Shown here: positions 1 to 9,444 of the stretch, piece by piece
How the letters are laid out: every line of letters starts with the position of its first letter
Numbering within the stretch: position 1 is the first letter of the stretch
Assembly (NCBI GenBank): GCA_963836015.1
Contig: CAWIIF010000010.1
Coordinates: 105,507-169,506 of the forward strand
Direction of reading: 5' to 3'
Source: CAWCDJ01 sp963836015
GTDB lineage: Bacteria > Acidobacteriota > Terriglobia > Bryobacterales > Bryobacteraceae
DNA length: 64,000 bases
The notes under the pieces: generated by a model
What the model saw: only the letters and a program-made list of their open reading frames with translations
The model's database searches: none
Told to the model about the DNA's origin: nothing
Position numbers and translations under genes: made by a program

Positions 1-23
1 CGGGACGGCGTACTGGGATAAAC

Positions 24-821
24 ATGCCAGGCCTGGATCCCGGATTGCATGGCAAGGTGGCGGTGGTCACCGGCGGCTCGAATGGTATCGGGCTTGCGGT
101 CGCCCGGCTGCTGGCGGAAAACGGCGCAGCGGTGTGGATCTTCGATCTGGAACGCGAGGATCCCGTTCACGCCGCGCGGCTGTTCGGCGCCAGGGGCTGC
201 GCCGCCGACGTGACCAGCCGCGAATCGCTCGATGCCGCATTTGCCGCGTCCGGAACGCCCGACATCGTGATTGCGAATGCCGGAACTGTCGCAGAGGCCG
301 ATTTCTGCGACGTCGCGACGGCGGAGTGGGAGCGCATCGTGTCGGTGAATCTGACGGGTGCGTTTCACACCGTGCAGGCCGCCGCCCGCCTCATGAAGCC
401 CCGGCGCAGCGGAGCGATCGTGCTGACGGCTTCCACCAACTCCTTCGACGGCGAAGCCCGCCTGGCAGCATACAACGCCAGCAAAGCGGGGCTGCTCGGA
501 CTGGTCCACACGGCGGCGAATGAGCTGGGCCCCTACCAGATCCGGGTGAACGCCGTTTGCCCGGGACTGATCCGGACGCGGCTCACGGAGCGGCATTTTT
601 CCGATCCCGAAATCCTGCGCGAATACTTCCGCCAGTTGCCTCTGGGACGCGGCGGCGACCCCAAGGAAGTCGCGGCGGCCAGCGTGTTTCTCGCTTCCGA
701 TCTCGCGTCGTACATCACCGGCGCGACCCTGTTCGTGGATGGCGGGCAGATGGCCTCCAAGTTCGCCACGTGGAACGAGTCGGACGCCGAGTTTGCCGAT
801 GGCCGGTGGCGTCTGCGCTAG
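24..821 (+). CDS. SDR family NAD(P)-dependent oxidoreductase
   Basis: A 265-residue classical short-chain dehydrogenase/reductase. The N-terminal Rossmann motif TGGSNGIG (around residues 16-23), the NAG motif (around residue 85) and the catalytic YxxxK (YNASK, around residue 150) preceded by a conserved Ser (VLTAST) are all visible, as is the C-terminal G-x-FVDGG segment that closes SDR domains. Family members reduce or oxidise alcohols, keto-acyl groups or sugars in the cytoplasm; the substrate cannot be deduced. Length is normal for the family. It converges on the next gene and the two stop codons overlap by 4 bp, so the two are separate transcription units. The left window edge lies only 23 bases upstream, so promoter and operon partners are not visible. 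Confidence 0.92.
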   Translation: MPGLDPGLHGKVAVVTGGSNGIGLAVARLLAENGAAVWIFDLEREDPVHAARLFGARGCAADVTSRESLDAAFAASGTPDIVIANAGTVAEADFCDVATAEWERIVSVNLTGAFHTVQAAARLMKPRRSGAIVLTASTNSFDGEARLAAYNASKAGLLGLVHTAANELGPYQIRVNAVCPGLIRTRLTERHFSDPEILREYFRQLPLGRGGDPKEVAAASVFLASDLASYITGATLFVDGGQMASKFATWNESDAEFADGRWRLR

Positions 822-2521
822 TGCCGGGGCAAGGAGGAAGGAGGCGGCAAGCCCGGTCCTCTTCCGCCCTGCCGCGGCGACACGACGTATAGCGTCAAAA
901 AGAGGAAGTTGCTCGAACCGATGGAACAGGGAAAATGCAGATAGCCGGTGGCGCTTCCCAGTCGCAGGTCGACCCGGTATATGCGCGCCAGCGACCCCGG
1001 CTCCAGCCCCGCAAATAGAACGGTCGAATCGTAGCAGGTCATCGGTGCGGCAAGGCGAGCCAGCGGCTCGGTGGAAGGCGCCAGAGTGCCAGGCGGAACC
1101 TCAGGACTGACTGGCCCCAGTCCCACGGCCTCGATGTGAATGATCTCGCCGGAGTGCGCCGGGCTGCCGTTGCTGACCATCCCGTTCCCGTTCTGGTGGA
1201 AGATGACGCCGGCCCGGGGGTCTGTGGTGATGAGGATGTCGGATGTCGGGAAGTCGAAGGACGAGTGAACTCCCATCGCCTGCACGGTGAGTGTCTGCGT
1301 GCCGGCGGGCTGTATGTCCCAGGGAACAAGGTAGCCGGCGCTCGTGGGACTAACCTGCAGGACAGGAATCTGCCGGTCGCCGATCTCGACCGCGACACCG
1401 CCCAACGATGTGCCCACCGGAGGCGCCGCCTGGAAAGACGTGTCCGAGAGGCCGACTCCGTAGACGGTTGCCGCCAGGCCCGCGTCGGTCGCGGCGCCCG
1501 ATGTCAGGTAGGGCGTACGACCGACGATTTCGACCTGGGTTCCGGTTTCGGCGTTGATCTTGAGGAGCCGGCCGGCACCGGTCCCTGCATAGACGATGCC
1601 TCCGCTGCCAGAGAGGACCGCGGCCGTGATCCCCGCGGGGTCGCTGGTCACCTGGCGCATGCCTGTGCCGTCCGTCTGAATGATGTAGGCCTGGCCTCCG
1701 CGCACAAACAGGGCACGCGTGCCGTCGTCGCTCAGTCCGCTGATGCCGGCCTGATCGGTCAGGACCAGTTGATCCTGCAGTGTCTGGAGATTTAAGCGGC
1801 GCACGCTGTTGCCGGTGGCATAAAGCGCCAGCGCACCGTCGGCATCGATCGCCAGCGGAGTGGCGTTCGGAACCGGAAACGGCTGCAAAGCCTGGCCGGG
1901 CCGGGCGACATAGGCCGCGTTAGCAAACGAGAATATGGCCGTGCCGTCATTTGCGATTGTCCGGCCGCCCGAGGCTAAGATCACCGGCCATGGCCCGGTG
2001 ACACTCGGAAGGGGCACCGGCGTTTGCGTTCCCGTCTGCAAATCCAGGAACAACAGGGATCCCGAGGTGAACACACTGGACGTCGTGTCGGAAATGGCAT
2101 AACGCCCTCCGGGGCTCAGGTAGGCATAACCGGGCAGCTCCTGCTCGCCTGCAGCGGAGATCAGGTCCGTCGCTCTCAAAAACCCACGGCAGGGGCCGGA
2201 GTAACTCAACTGGCCGGGCGCCGCGACGGTTTTGCCATCGGCGGTAACCTCCGCGGCGTCGAGCGAATACTGCGTGCCGATTACACAGGCGCCCGTCGAC
2301 GCCGGGTCGACCTTTTGCAGCAAGCGGAACAAGCGCACGCCGCTTTCGTCCGCCACGAAGAGCTTGCCGTAGTGCGGCTGGCCGGCGCCCTTCAGACTGA
2401 GCGTCGATGAGAAGTAGATGGAGGAGCCATCGTATGTTGTCGCGAGCCCCGAGAACTGGCCCCACAGGGGCGCGGCCGCGGCCGCAAGAACCAGGAGAGA
2501 CCGGATCAATCGAACTCCCAT
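818..2521 (-). CDS. Secreted beta-propeller-like protein with TIGR03437 (Solibacter) C-terminal domain
   Basis: About 567 residues. The ATG at 2521 is preferred over the one at 2560 because it begins directly with a signal peptide (MGVRLIRSLLVLAAAAAP, cleavage near LWGQ) and overlaps the upstream atl-like gene by only 16 bp. The middle contains repeated WD/TolB-like blades (for example ISGLSDDGTRALFVRGGQAY). The final 230 residues (ATVYGVGLSD... GEIIHIEAVGLG...) match the organisation of the TIGR03437 domain, which is expanded in Solibacter and relatives and has no assigned function. It is the last gene of a reverse-strand run with the two DNA-repair genes upstream, but a functional link is not evident. 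An extracytoplasmic binding or structural role is an inference. Confidence 0.8.
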   Translation of the reverse strand: MGVRLIRSLLVLAAAAAPLWGQFSGLATTYDGSSIYFSSTLSLKGAGQPHYGKLFVADESGVRLFRLLQKVDPASTGACVIGTQYSLDAAEVTADGKTVAAPGQLSYSGPCRGFLRATDLISAAGEQELPGYAYLSPGGRYAISDTTSSVFTSGSLLFLDLQTGTQTPVPLPSVTGPWPVILASGGRTIANDGTAIFSFANAAYVARPGQALQPFPVPNATPLAIDADGALALYATGNSVRRLNLQTLQDQLVLTDQAGISGLSDDGTRALFVRGGQAYIIQTDGTGMRQVTSDPAGITAAVLSGSGGIVYAGTGAGRLLKINAETGTQVEIVGRTPYLTSGAATDAGLAATVYGVGLSDTSFQAAPPVGTSLGGVAVEIGDRQIPVLQVSPTSAGYLVPWDIQPAGTQTLTVQAMGVHSSFDFPTSDILITTDPRAGVIFHQNGNGMVSNGSPAHSGEIIHIEAVGLGPVSPEVPPGTLAPSTEPLARLAAPMTCYDSTVLFAGLEPGSLARIYRVDLRLGSATGYLHFPCSIGSSNFLFLTLYVVSPRQGGRGPGLPPPSSLPRH

Positions 2522-2856
2522 TGCCGGAAGCGGTGCTGGTGCTCGGCCATGTCTACGCACTTGCCCCGGAAGCGCACGCCTTCCATCTCAAGGCGCGTCC
2601 GCTGCTCGAGACCCGCTTCGTACTTCAGCTTGATTGCGCCGCCGGAGCCCACCACGCGCTGCCAGGGAAGCGTGCCGCCGCTCTTGCGCAGCATTTGGGC
2701 GACATGCCGGTGATACAGCGGGTAACCGGCGGCCGCGGCCACCTGTCCGTAAGTCGCCACCTTGCCGCGCGGAATCTGGCGGATGATCTTGCGGAAGGCG
2801 GCGTCCCTTTGCTCGCTTTTGGGAGCGCGCAGCAGACGGCGCATCAATTCGTTCAC
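2506..2856 (-). CDS. Alkyltransferase-like protein (ATL/YbaZ type MGMT-family)
   Basis: 116 residues covering only the DNA-binding half of O6-alkylguanine-DNA methyltransferases. The helix-turn-helix region (IPRGKVATYGQVA, residues 28-40) and the following active-site loop are clear, but the acceptor PCHR motif reads PWQR (residues 64-67): tryptophan replaces the catalytic cysteine. That is the hallmark of alkyltransferase-like proteins (Atl1, YbaZ), which bind and flip O6-alkylguanine without repairing it and channel the lesion into nucleotide excision repair. The start codon overlaps the stop of the upstream tag gene (ATGA), so the two are almost certainly co-transcribed as an alkylation-damage unit. 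The Trp substitution supports ATL rather than an active methyltransferase. Confidence 0.88.
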   Translation of the reverse strand: MNELMRRLLRAPKSEQRDAAFRKIIRQIPRGKVATYGQVAAAAGYPLYHRHVAQMLRKSGGTLPWQRVVGSGGAIKLKYEAGLEQRTRLEMEGVRFRGKCVDMAEHQHRFRQWEFD

Positions 2857-3410
2857 TTCAGCTCCTTGTAGCGATGGCAGCTCACGAGGTGATCGTTCAC
2901 CATCCCGGTGGCCTGCATGAAGGCATAGCAGATGGTGGAGCCGACGAACTTGAAGCCGCGACGTGCCAGGTCTTTGCTCATGGCGTCCGATTCCGCGGTG
3001 CGCGCCGGAACGTCGGCCATACTCTTCCAGCGATTCCTTAAAGGCTCGCCACCGGTGAACTGCCAGATGTAACGGTCAAACGTGCCGAACTCCTTTTGCA
3101 CGTCGAGGAACGCTTGCGCATTGCGCACCGCCGCCGCGATCTTGAGCCGGTTGCGCACGATGCCCTCGTCCAGGAGCAGGGCCGCACACCTCTCCTCGCC
3201 ATAGCGCGCGACTTTCCGTGGGTCGAAGCGATCGAACGCCTTCCGGTAGTTCGCGCGCTTGCGCAGAATCGTGGACCAGCTCAGGCCGGCCTGCGCGCCT
3301 TCCAGAATCAGGAACTCGAACAGCGTGCGCTCCTCGTGGGACGGCACGCCCCACTCCTGGTCGTGGTAGACGATCATCTCTTCAGTCGTGGCCCATCCGC
3401 AGCGGGTCAT
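2853..3410 (-). CDS. tag: DNA-3-methyladenine glycosylase I
   Basis: 185 residues, the normal length for Tag. The zinc ligands known from E. coli Tag are conserved in position: C4 and H16 near the N terminus (MTRCGW, VYHDQEWG) and H174 and C178 at the C terminus (NDHLVSCHRY). The core ...FEFLILEGAQAGLSW... carries the HhH-fold glycosylase signature. The enzyme excises 3-methyladenine from alkylated DNA as the first step of base excision repair in the cytoplasm. It overlaps the downstream atl-like gene by 4 bp, and its own start overlaps by 4 bp the stop of the upstream glycosidase reading frame, suggesting read-through from that gene. Confidence 0.95.
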   Translation of the reverse strand: MTRCGWATTEEMIVYHDQEWGVPSHEERTLFEFLILEGAQAGLSWSTILRKRANYRKAFDRFDPRKVARYGEERCAALLLDEGIVRNRLKIAAAVRNAQAFLDVQKEFGTFDRYIWQFTGGEPLRNRWKSMADVPARTAESDAMSKDLARRGFKFVGSTICYAFMQATGMVNDHLVSCHRYKELK

Positions 3411-5930
3411 GCCGGAACCACCCGGATGCGTTCACCGCGGCGCGTCGGAAATTCGAGCAGCGAACCCGAAAGGACCCGTCCCGCGACCGCCACACGAGCC
3501 TCGCCCCACGGGTTTCGCAGGCGGCAGGGCGCGCCGGCGTGGGATTCGAGCTCGACGAACTCGACGCGCCCGCTCTTGTATGACGCGGTCACCAGGAAAC
3601 CGCCGCGCGCCAGCAACTGGAACGAGGCGTCCTGCTCCCTGGGCCACGCCGGGAAAACGTGGATCACCGGATCTTCTCCGGGCGCGGGCGACTGGCTTTG
3701 CAGCAATGCCTGGTGCAGCGCTTCGCAAGCCCGTCCCAATCGCTGCGCATCGAGCGCCTGCGGCCCTTCGCGCAGCGTCATCCGGTTGGCCAGCACGCCG
3801 CCGTTTTTGTAGGAGGTGGAACGCTCCGGCGCATGTACCTGGATCTGTGCCGGCATCAGGTACCGCACGGCATCCGCCCTGCCCAGCGAGGCCCCGGCGA
3901 TCGCCAGCTTCGAAAGCACCGAGACGTTGGTATTCGCGCTGATCCCGTTGTGGAAATACTGGTCGAAGGTCGTGTTGGCGATCTCGCGCAGGTCCCCTTC
4001 GCACAGTTCGAAGAGCCACATCGGCAGGCTGTTGGCGTCCGGCAGCAGTCCCCCCGCCTTCACAGCAGGCTGGCGGCCGCGGACGAATACGCGCGGGCCG
4101 CGATAATCGGCAGGCTTGAGCGCATCCGGGTCAGTGCTGGTCGGGAGCGGCGCCAGATTCTCGAGAAACTCGCGCCAGACCGGCTGGAGATCGGCATCGG
4201 CGTTGAGGATTTTGGCCGCCCGCAACAGCGCCGCCGTCACACCATGCATGGCCGAGAGGTCTTCGTCGCTGTCGCGGGTGCCGTAGACGCTCTCGTTGCT
4301 GTTAGTCCAGTGGATGTGATACTTGCCGTCGGCCTCCTTGCTGACGTTGGGAAAATTGCGATAGAACTCCACCGCCCCTTTGAGCATGGGGTAGGCGCGG
4401 TCGCGCAGCCATTCGCGGTCCTGGGTGAACTCATACCGCCGCCAAAAGTAGTAGGCGATTTTGGCGGTGCTGCCCAGGATGTGGGAGACGGCGCCATATG
4501 GCCCGAAGCCGCGCTCGGTGATGACCCACTTTCCGTTCACCCAGCTTCCGCCGCCAATCCAGTTCCACCGGCTGGAGTGCGGATGACCGGTCTGCGCATA
4601 CTCCATGAACTTCGGCGACCGCTCCTCCCAGGGCTTGCGCCGCAGGTAGAGCTCGCGCATCTCGGCGGCGATGTCGTCCGGCAGCGCGGCCAGGCCGTCG
4701 AAGTACGAGGTCTCCGCGATGTAGATCCCCTGGCTGCCCCACTCCTGCCGGGCCGCGGCCGCGGAGGCATCGTACATCCCGCTGTACATGGAGAAGACCG
4801 GGTCCAGCAGTTCCAAGCGGTTGGAAGCGAAGACGGCCTCGTAGTAGCAGCTCAGGTTGGCGTACCAGTGCTGCGCGCCCCAGGTGCGCAGGTCGCCGCC
4901 CGTATTCCACAGCATGCCGTTGAATTTGGGCGGGTATTTGCCGCGCGACGTGGCGGCCATCAGGTACAGATAGTAGAAGTAGTGCTGCTGGAGGAGCGGG
5001 CTGGACGGCAGCGAAACGTAACCGCGCGACCAGAACTCGCGCCACCATGCGGCAGTCTCCTTCGAAAGTGCGTCCCATCCCTGGACCTCCGCCGCGTCGA
5101 GATCGGTTAGTGCGGCCGCGGCGACATCCGCCTTCGGATCGAAGGTCGCGGCGCTCGCAATCAGAATCGTGAACGGACCGCTTCCGGGCGCCGCCTCCAG
5201 CCGTACTTCGGTCTCGCTCGCGAACTCGGCGCGCGCATCCCTTCCGGCGATCCCGATGGCGACCGCCGACTGGCAGCAGTAGGCGCCCTCGCGGAAATCC
5301 TGCGTCAGGGCGATCCTTCCGCCGCGGATCAGCAGCCGCGAAGCCGCCGTGTGGTTGCGGTTCGGCACCGTGACGACGTGCTCGCGCACGAAGGTCTCGA
5401 GCTGGCCGCCGAAATACTTCGATTCGTAGCGCAGCATCCTCAGCCGCACGTTCAGTCTTCCGGAGCCGGGCACTTGCACCGCGATCACGTCGCGGGAGGG
5501 GGACGCGGCCAGGCGGACTCCGCCGACCGTCAACTGGCCGTCGAACACCGAGAGGTGCTGGCGGAATCCGGCTTCGGGAAACGGCTCGCCTTCGAACTCG
5601 AGGTCCACATAGGCGCAGCCGCCGCAGTAGTCGTCATGCCGCTCGAAAAAGCTGTGAGCTCGCGGAGTTGTTGGCGTAAACGTCGGGCCGGTTGATCTGC
5701 ATGCGCAGCCGGTTGGGCGTGGTCCATACCAGCGTGCCCATGCGCCCGTTGCCGATGGGCATGCCCTCTTCGCTGCGGGGCACGGGCTTTTCATAGACCA
5801 GGTCCGCGGTGGATACGAGCGCGCGCAGGTCCGGGGCGGGGGGCGGGGCGTCCTGTGCCGCGGCGGCCACTCCAGCTACCGTGGCGGCGAGAAACGTGCG
5901 GCGTGAGAGATCACTGGCATCGGGCGGCAT
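3407..5930 (-). pseudogene. Tat-exported GH95-like glycoside hydrolase, split by one frameshift
   Basis: Two adjacent reverse-strand frames form one protein of about 835 residues. The first (5930-5634) starts with a twin-arginine signal (LSRRTFLAATVAGVAAAA) and continues with PIGNGRMGTLVW, the N-terminal signature of GH95-type fucosidase relatives. It then runs into a stop just after a run of five T (A5 on the plus strand, 5646-5650). The second frame resumes immediately with FERHDDYCGG and continues to 3407 through an alpha-toroid catalytic region (NSNESVYGTRDSDEDLSAMHGV) and a C-terminal beta domain typical of the family (HVFPAWPREQDASFQLLARG). One extra base explains the break. The protein probably hydrolyses a plant or microbial polysaccharide outside the cytoplasm; the exact substrate is unknown. 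It is a sequencing indel or a recently broken gene. Confidence 0.75.
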
Positions 5931-7116
5931 GCAACAATTCCTTGTCGATCGTGAGATTGAAACATCCAGGTCCTTCGATCTTATCCAGCATCAGCCCGTT
6001 CCAGAAAAGCTGGCCGTCCTGCGCCCACCCGGGAGGCACCGTAATTCTCATTTCCGTGACCGAGCGGCTGACGATCTGGATCTGGTTTTCGGCCGGCAGG
6101 TATTGTCCTTGCACACGAGCCGTCACCACCGGCTCCCGCCGCGGCAGCACCACGCTCGTTTCGATCCGAACGCGATCCTTGCCGCGCTGCACAGTCGCGA
6201 CAATAGGCCGCGATTCGGTGAACTTCGCCATGGTCTGAACATACTGGCGGGCATCCACGACCGGGCGGCCGTCGAGCGCCACGATGCGGTCGCCGGTCTT
6301 GAGCGGCCCGCTGTACTTCGGGGGGAGCATGGAAACCAGCACGCCCGGCCCCGGGTCCGTCATTTTGAAGCCGAAGCCTCCCAGGTCGAGCGCCGCGCCG
6401 GCAGCGGCCGGAATGCGCGTCGAGGGCAGCACGTCGTTGCGCTCGCCGGCGTCGAATTTGGTCATGCGGATCCAGTAGCAGCCGGCAAACGCCGGTGAAT
6501 TCGTTTCGCAGTCGATCTCGGTCGGGAACTCCTCGCGCTTGTGCCCTCCGAGCCAGTCAAGCAAGGCCGCATCGGTGAAGGACTTATCGGCCGCGCGCCA
6601 CTCCAGGTTGAGGCCGGCTCCCTTGAGCTTCGCGGCCAGCGCCTGGTCATCCGGGCCGTTCCCGACCCACAGCACCGGCACGTGCAGGAAGTTGGAGCTG
6701 AAGATGCGATCGGTGTCGATGGCCGCTTCGGGCGACCCCTCGATGGCAATCGCGGCAGCCCACAAATCGGGAATGCGGGAAACCGTATAGAACACCACGG
6801 CGGCAGCGCTGCCGCGGCCCGCCAGGTAAACGCGGTCGGCGTCGATGCCGCCGGCCGCCACTGCCTTCTGCACCGCCGCGGCCAGCGCCAGCGCGCGGGC
6901 GTCGGCATTCTCCGCGGCCGCCGGCGCGATGACACGCCACCTGGCGCTCTTCGCCAGGGCTTCCCACTGCGGCGCGTCCGCCGGATCGACCAGCGCGATC
7001 GCCGGAGCCTTCCCGTCCGCCGGGCCGGGAGTCTGGGCGGCAGCCAGGCCGCATGCCAGCAGGCTAATTATGGCGCAGGCGGGAACGGATCTTCTTGGCC
7101 AGCTTTTCGATTTCAT
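5911..7116 (-). CDS. Secreted alpha/beta-hydrolase-like protein with PDZ domain
   Basis: About 401 residues. A signal peptide (ACAIISLLACGLAAAQ) is followed by a region resembling an alpha/beta-hydrolase (residues ~35-190). This has DADRVYLAGRGSAAAVVFY where a GxSxG-like nucleophile elbow would lie (GRGSA). A PDZ domain follows (GFGFKMTDPGPGVLVSMLPP... LKTGDRIVALDGRPV, ~240-320), then a C-terminal beta-rich tail. It may be a periplasmic peptidase or esterase with a peptide-binding module, but the catalytic acid and histidine cannot be placed with confidence. The start overlaps the upstream small gene by 53 bp; no better internal ATG exists before the hydrophobic core. The 3' end overlaps the start of the glycosidase gene by 20 bp, so the genes are likely co-transcribed. 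Confidence 0.7.
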   Translation of the reverse strand: MKSKSWPRRSVPACAIISLLACGLAAAQTPGPADGKAPAIALVDPADAPQWEALAKSARWRVIAPAAAENADARALALAAAVQKAVAAGGIDADRVYLAGRGSAAAVVFYTVSRIPDLWAAAIAIEGSPEAAIDTDRIFSSNFLHVPVLWVGNGPDDQALAAKLKGAGLNLEWRAADKSFTDAALLDWLGGHKREEFPTEIDCETNSPAFAGCYWIRMTKFDAGERNDVLPSTRIPAAAGAALDLGGFGFKMTDPGPGVLVSMLPPKYSGPLKTGDRIVALDGRPVVDARQYVQTMAKFTESRPIVATVQRGKDRVRIETSVVLPRREPVVTARVQGQYLPAENQIQIVSRSVTEMRITVPPGWAQDGQLFWNGLMLDKIEGPGCFNLTIDKELLHAARCQ

Positions 7117-7390
7117 CCGCTTTCTTCAAAGTGTCGAGGGAAAGGACGAAGCGGTCGTTCTTCTCCAGCTCGAGCTGCAGTTGCTGCGCCAGGTCGGCCA
7201 GGCGTGCCGCGTCCTTGATGTTCTGCTCGTGTTCGGCCTTCAGGATCTCATCCCGCTGCAGCTTGCCGTTCGGCAACTGGACGTTTTCCGGATCCCTCTG
7301 GCCAACGCCCCCATCCGACTGCTGCGCCGTCATCGGGGTGAGGACCGCCATCATCAACACAATCACAGAGTGCCGAAGGCTTAGTCTCAT
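7064..7390 (-). CDS. Small secreted coiled-coil protein
   Basis: 108 residues with an N-terminal signal peptide (HSVIVLMMAVLTPMTAQ) followed by a charged, helix-rich mature part (LQRDEILKAEHEQNIKDAAR... LQLELEKNDRFVLS... KADEIEKLAKKI) that should form a coiled coil. No catalytic motif is visible and no family is recognised. It is the first gene of the reverse-strand run 7390-3407 and overlaps the next gene by 53 bp, which implies translational coupling. It could be a periplasmic scaffold. It is transcribed divergently from homoserine dehydrogenase, with about 70 bp between the starts. Confidence 0.65.
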   Translation of the reverse strand: MRLSLRHSVIVLMMAVLTPMTAQQSDGGVGQRDPENVQLPNGKLQRDEILKAEHEQNIKDAARLADLAQQLQLELEKNDRFVLSLDTLKKADEIEKLAKKIRSRLRHN

Positions 7391-7462
7391 GGCAGAACCT
7401 GCCCCCTATCATAGCCAAAGACGAAGAGGCCGCTGAAGCGTCCCTGTTATCATGGAACAAAT

Positions 7463-8767
7463 ATGGAGGAAGTAAAGGTAGGGATCGTCGGCCTGGGCAA
7501 TGTGGGCTCGGGGACCCTCGCCATTCTGGCCGAAAACGCCGACTCGATCGCCCTGAAGCTCGGCTTTCGGTTGAAGGTGGCCGCCGTCTGCAGCCGCTCG
7601 GTTCACACCAAGGAGATTCCCGCGGCGCTCGGCAGCGTGTTCAAGACTACCGACTGGCGCGAGCTGGTGGCGCATCCGGACGTCCAGATCGTGGCCGAGC
7701 TGGTGGGCGGCACGGGAGTGGCCGGCGAGATTTTCGATGCCGCCATCGCGCACCGCAAGTCCGTGGTCACCGCCAACAAGGAGCTGATGGCCGCCTGCGG
7801 CCCCGAAATCTGGGACCGCGCCATCCGCGCCGGCATCAACCTGGCGATGGAGGCCAGCGTGTGCGGCGGCATCCCCATCCACGCGGTGCTGCGCGAGGGT
7901 ATCTCGGGGGACCGTGTGACGGCCCTCTACGGCATCCTCAACGGCACCTGCAACTATATCCTCACCGAGATGGAAAAGCGCCAGATGCCGCTCGCGGCGC
8001 TGATCGAGGAATCGCAGCGTCTGGGCTATGCGGAGGCCGACCCCAGCGCCGACATCGACGGTTTCGACGCCCGCTCTAAGCTGGTGCTGCTGGCCGCCCT
8101 CGCGTTCGGCGAGAAGATCACTCCTTCCGATATCTTCATGGAAGGCATCCGCCGCATCTCGCCGCTCGATTTTCAATATGCCCGACAGTTGAACCACACC
8201 ATCCGCCTGGTGTGCGGCGCGCGGAAACTGCCGGACGGCCTGATCCTGTTCGTGCGGCCCGCGCTGATTCCGTCATCGACCATCCTGGCCGGCGTCCTGG
8301 GCGCCTATAACGCCGTGTGGGTGAAAGGCCAGTACGGCGAGGACACCTTCTACTACGGATGGGGCGCCGGCGCGCGGCCTACGGGAGTCGCGGTAGTGAG
8401 CGACCTGATGCGCGTGGCACGCGAGATCCGCAGCGGCAGCCCCGAGCGCGTCTCTCCCTTCGCCCACGAGCGCCTGGGCGATTACCGGCCGGTCTCCGTG
8501 ACACTGCAGAAGCGCGCCTACTACCTGCGTTTCCGCGTGGAGGATCGCCCCGGCATCATCGCCCGTCTGGCGGGAATCCTCGCCAGCAAGAACATCAGCC
8601 TGGAAGCCGTCCTGCAGGAGCCCTGCACCACCAAGGACGACCTTCCGTTCGTCATCACGGTGGAACCCACCTCGGAACAGTCCATCCGCGAGGCGGTGGA
8701 CGAGATGGCCCAGCTCGATTTCATGCGCGAGGCCCCGCTGGCCTTGCCGATGGAGACCGCGTTATGA
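7463..8767 (+). CDS. hom: Homoserine dehydrogenase with C-terminal ACT domain
   Basis: 434 residues. The N-terminal nucleotide-binding motif GIVGLGNVGSGT (residues 7-18), the conserved TANKELMA and GGIPI segments and the homoserine-dehydrogenase signature region (AEADPSADIDGFDA) are all present. A C-terminal ACT domain (YYLRFRVEDRPGIIARLAG, from about residue 352) is present. The enzyme reduces aspartate semialdehyde to homoserine in the cytoplasm, feeding threonine and methionine synthesis; the ACT domain usually mediates threonine feedback. Its stop overlaps the start of the next gene (ATGA), although that gene encodes an exported protein, so the coupling may be only transcriptional economy. 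Confidence 0.96.
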   Translation: MEEVKVGIVGLGNVGSGTLAILAENADSIALKLGFRLKVAAVCSRSVHTKEIPAALGSVFKTTDWRELVAHPDVQIVAELVGGTGVAGEIFDAAIAHRKSVVTANKELMAACGPEIWDRAIRAGINLAMEASVCGGIPIHAVLREGISGDRVTALYGILNGTCNYILTEMEKRQMPLAALIEESQRLGYAEADPSADIDGFDARSKLVLLAALAFGEKITPSDIFMEGIRRISPLDFQYARQLNHTIRLVCGARKLPDGLILFVRPALIPSSTILAGVLGAYNAVWVKGQYGEDTFYYGWGAGARPTGVAVVSDLMRVAREIRSGSPERVSPFAHERLGDYRPVSVTLQKRAYYLRFRVEDRPGIIARLAGILASKNISLEAVLQEPCTTKDDLPFVITVEPTSEQSIREAVDEMAQLDFMREAPLALPMETAL

Positions 8768-9435
8768 AGCTGCCTGCAATCTGTGCCGCGCTGGCGCTCG
8801 CCTCGGGCCTTTCGGCCCAGGTGGCCACCCAGGCCAACCAGGGCTACCGCACACCCCAGCAGCGGGAGGCTCTTGCGCGGGGTCTCGGCAACCCCAATCG
8901 CGACGAGGTCCAGCGGCCGCGGGAACTCGTCAGGCTGATGGGTATCGAGAAAGGCATGACCGTGGCGGACGTGGGCACCGGCGTCGGCTATATGCTGCCC
9001 TTCCTCAGCCGCGCCGTCGGTCCGGAAGGCAAGATCATCGCCGAGGACATCTTCGACGACTTCCTGGCCGCCGCGAAGCAGCGCGCCGAGGACCAGCATT
9101 TGACCAACGTCACCTTCATCAAGGGCGCCGCCGCCGATCCCGGGCTGCCGGAAGGACAGTTGGATACAATCCTGGCGCTCGATGTGTATCATCACTTCGA
9201 TTACCCGGAAAAAATGCTCGCGGCTTTCCACAAAGCTCTCAAGCCCGGTGGGAAACTGATAATCGTGGAGTATTACAAGCGTCCCGATGCCATGGCGAAC
9301 GGGATGGCCATGACCCACATCCGGCTGGATATGCCGGACGTCATCAAAGAGGTCGAAGCCAACCACTTCCACCTGGTGATGGAGAAGGAAACGATTAAGA
9401 ATTCCCAGTATTTGCTGATGCTGGAGAAGAGTTAG
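8764..9435 (+). CDS. Exported class I SAM-dependent methyltransferase
   Basis: 223 residues. A signal peptide (MKLPAICAALALASGLSAQ) precedes a complete class I methyltransferase domain. Motif I is VADVGTGVGYMLPF (around residue 67), the acidic ribose-binding residue follows at IIAEDI, and post-motif features LALDVYHHFDYPEKML and KPGGKLIIVEYY are present. Exported methyltransferases of this kind recur in Acidobacteria and Planctomycetes; the substrate is unknown, and SAM supply outside the cytoplasm would be a problem, so a lipoprotein or inner-membrane position is possible. The start ATG overlaps the stop of hom by 4 bp, and the DsbA-like gene begins 9 bp downstream. Confidence 0.88.
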   Translation: MKLPAICAALALASGLSAQVATQANQGYRTPQQREALARGLGNPNRDEVQRPRELVRLMGIEKGMTVADVGTGVGYMLPFLSRAVGPEGKIIAEDIFDDFLAAAKQRAEDQHLTNVTFIKGAAADPGLPEGQLDTILALDVYHHFDYPEKMLAAFHKALKPGGKLIIVEYYKRPDAMANGMAMTHIRLDMPDVIKEVEANHFHLVMEKETIKNSQYLLMLEKS

Positions 9436-9444
9436 GTTTTTTAC

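Noticed and set aside
3659..5110. 483-residue forward frame over the GH95-like gene
   Set aside because: Shadow of the reverse-strand glycosidase; no domain recognised.
5634..5700. Programmed ribosomal frameshift in the GH95-like gene
   Set aside because: One extra base in a T5 run is enough to explain it; there is no slippery heptamer with a stimulatory structure and glycosidases do not use frameshifting.
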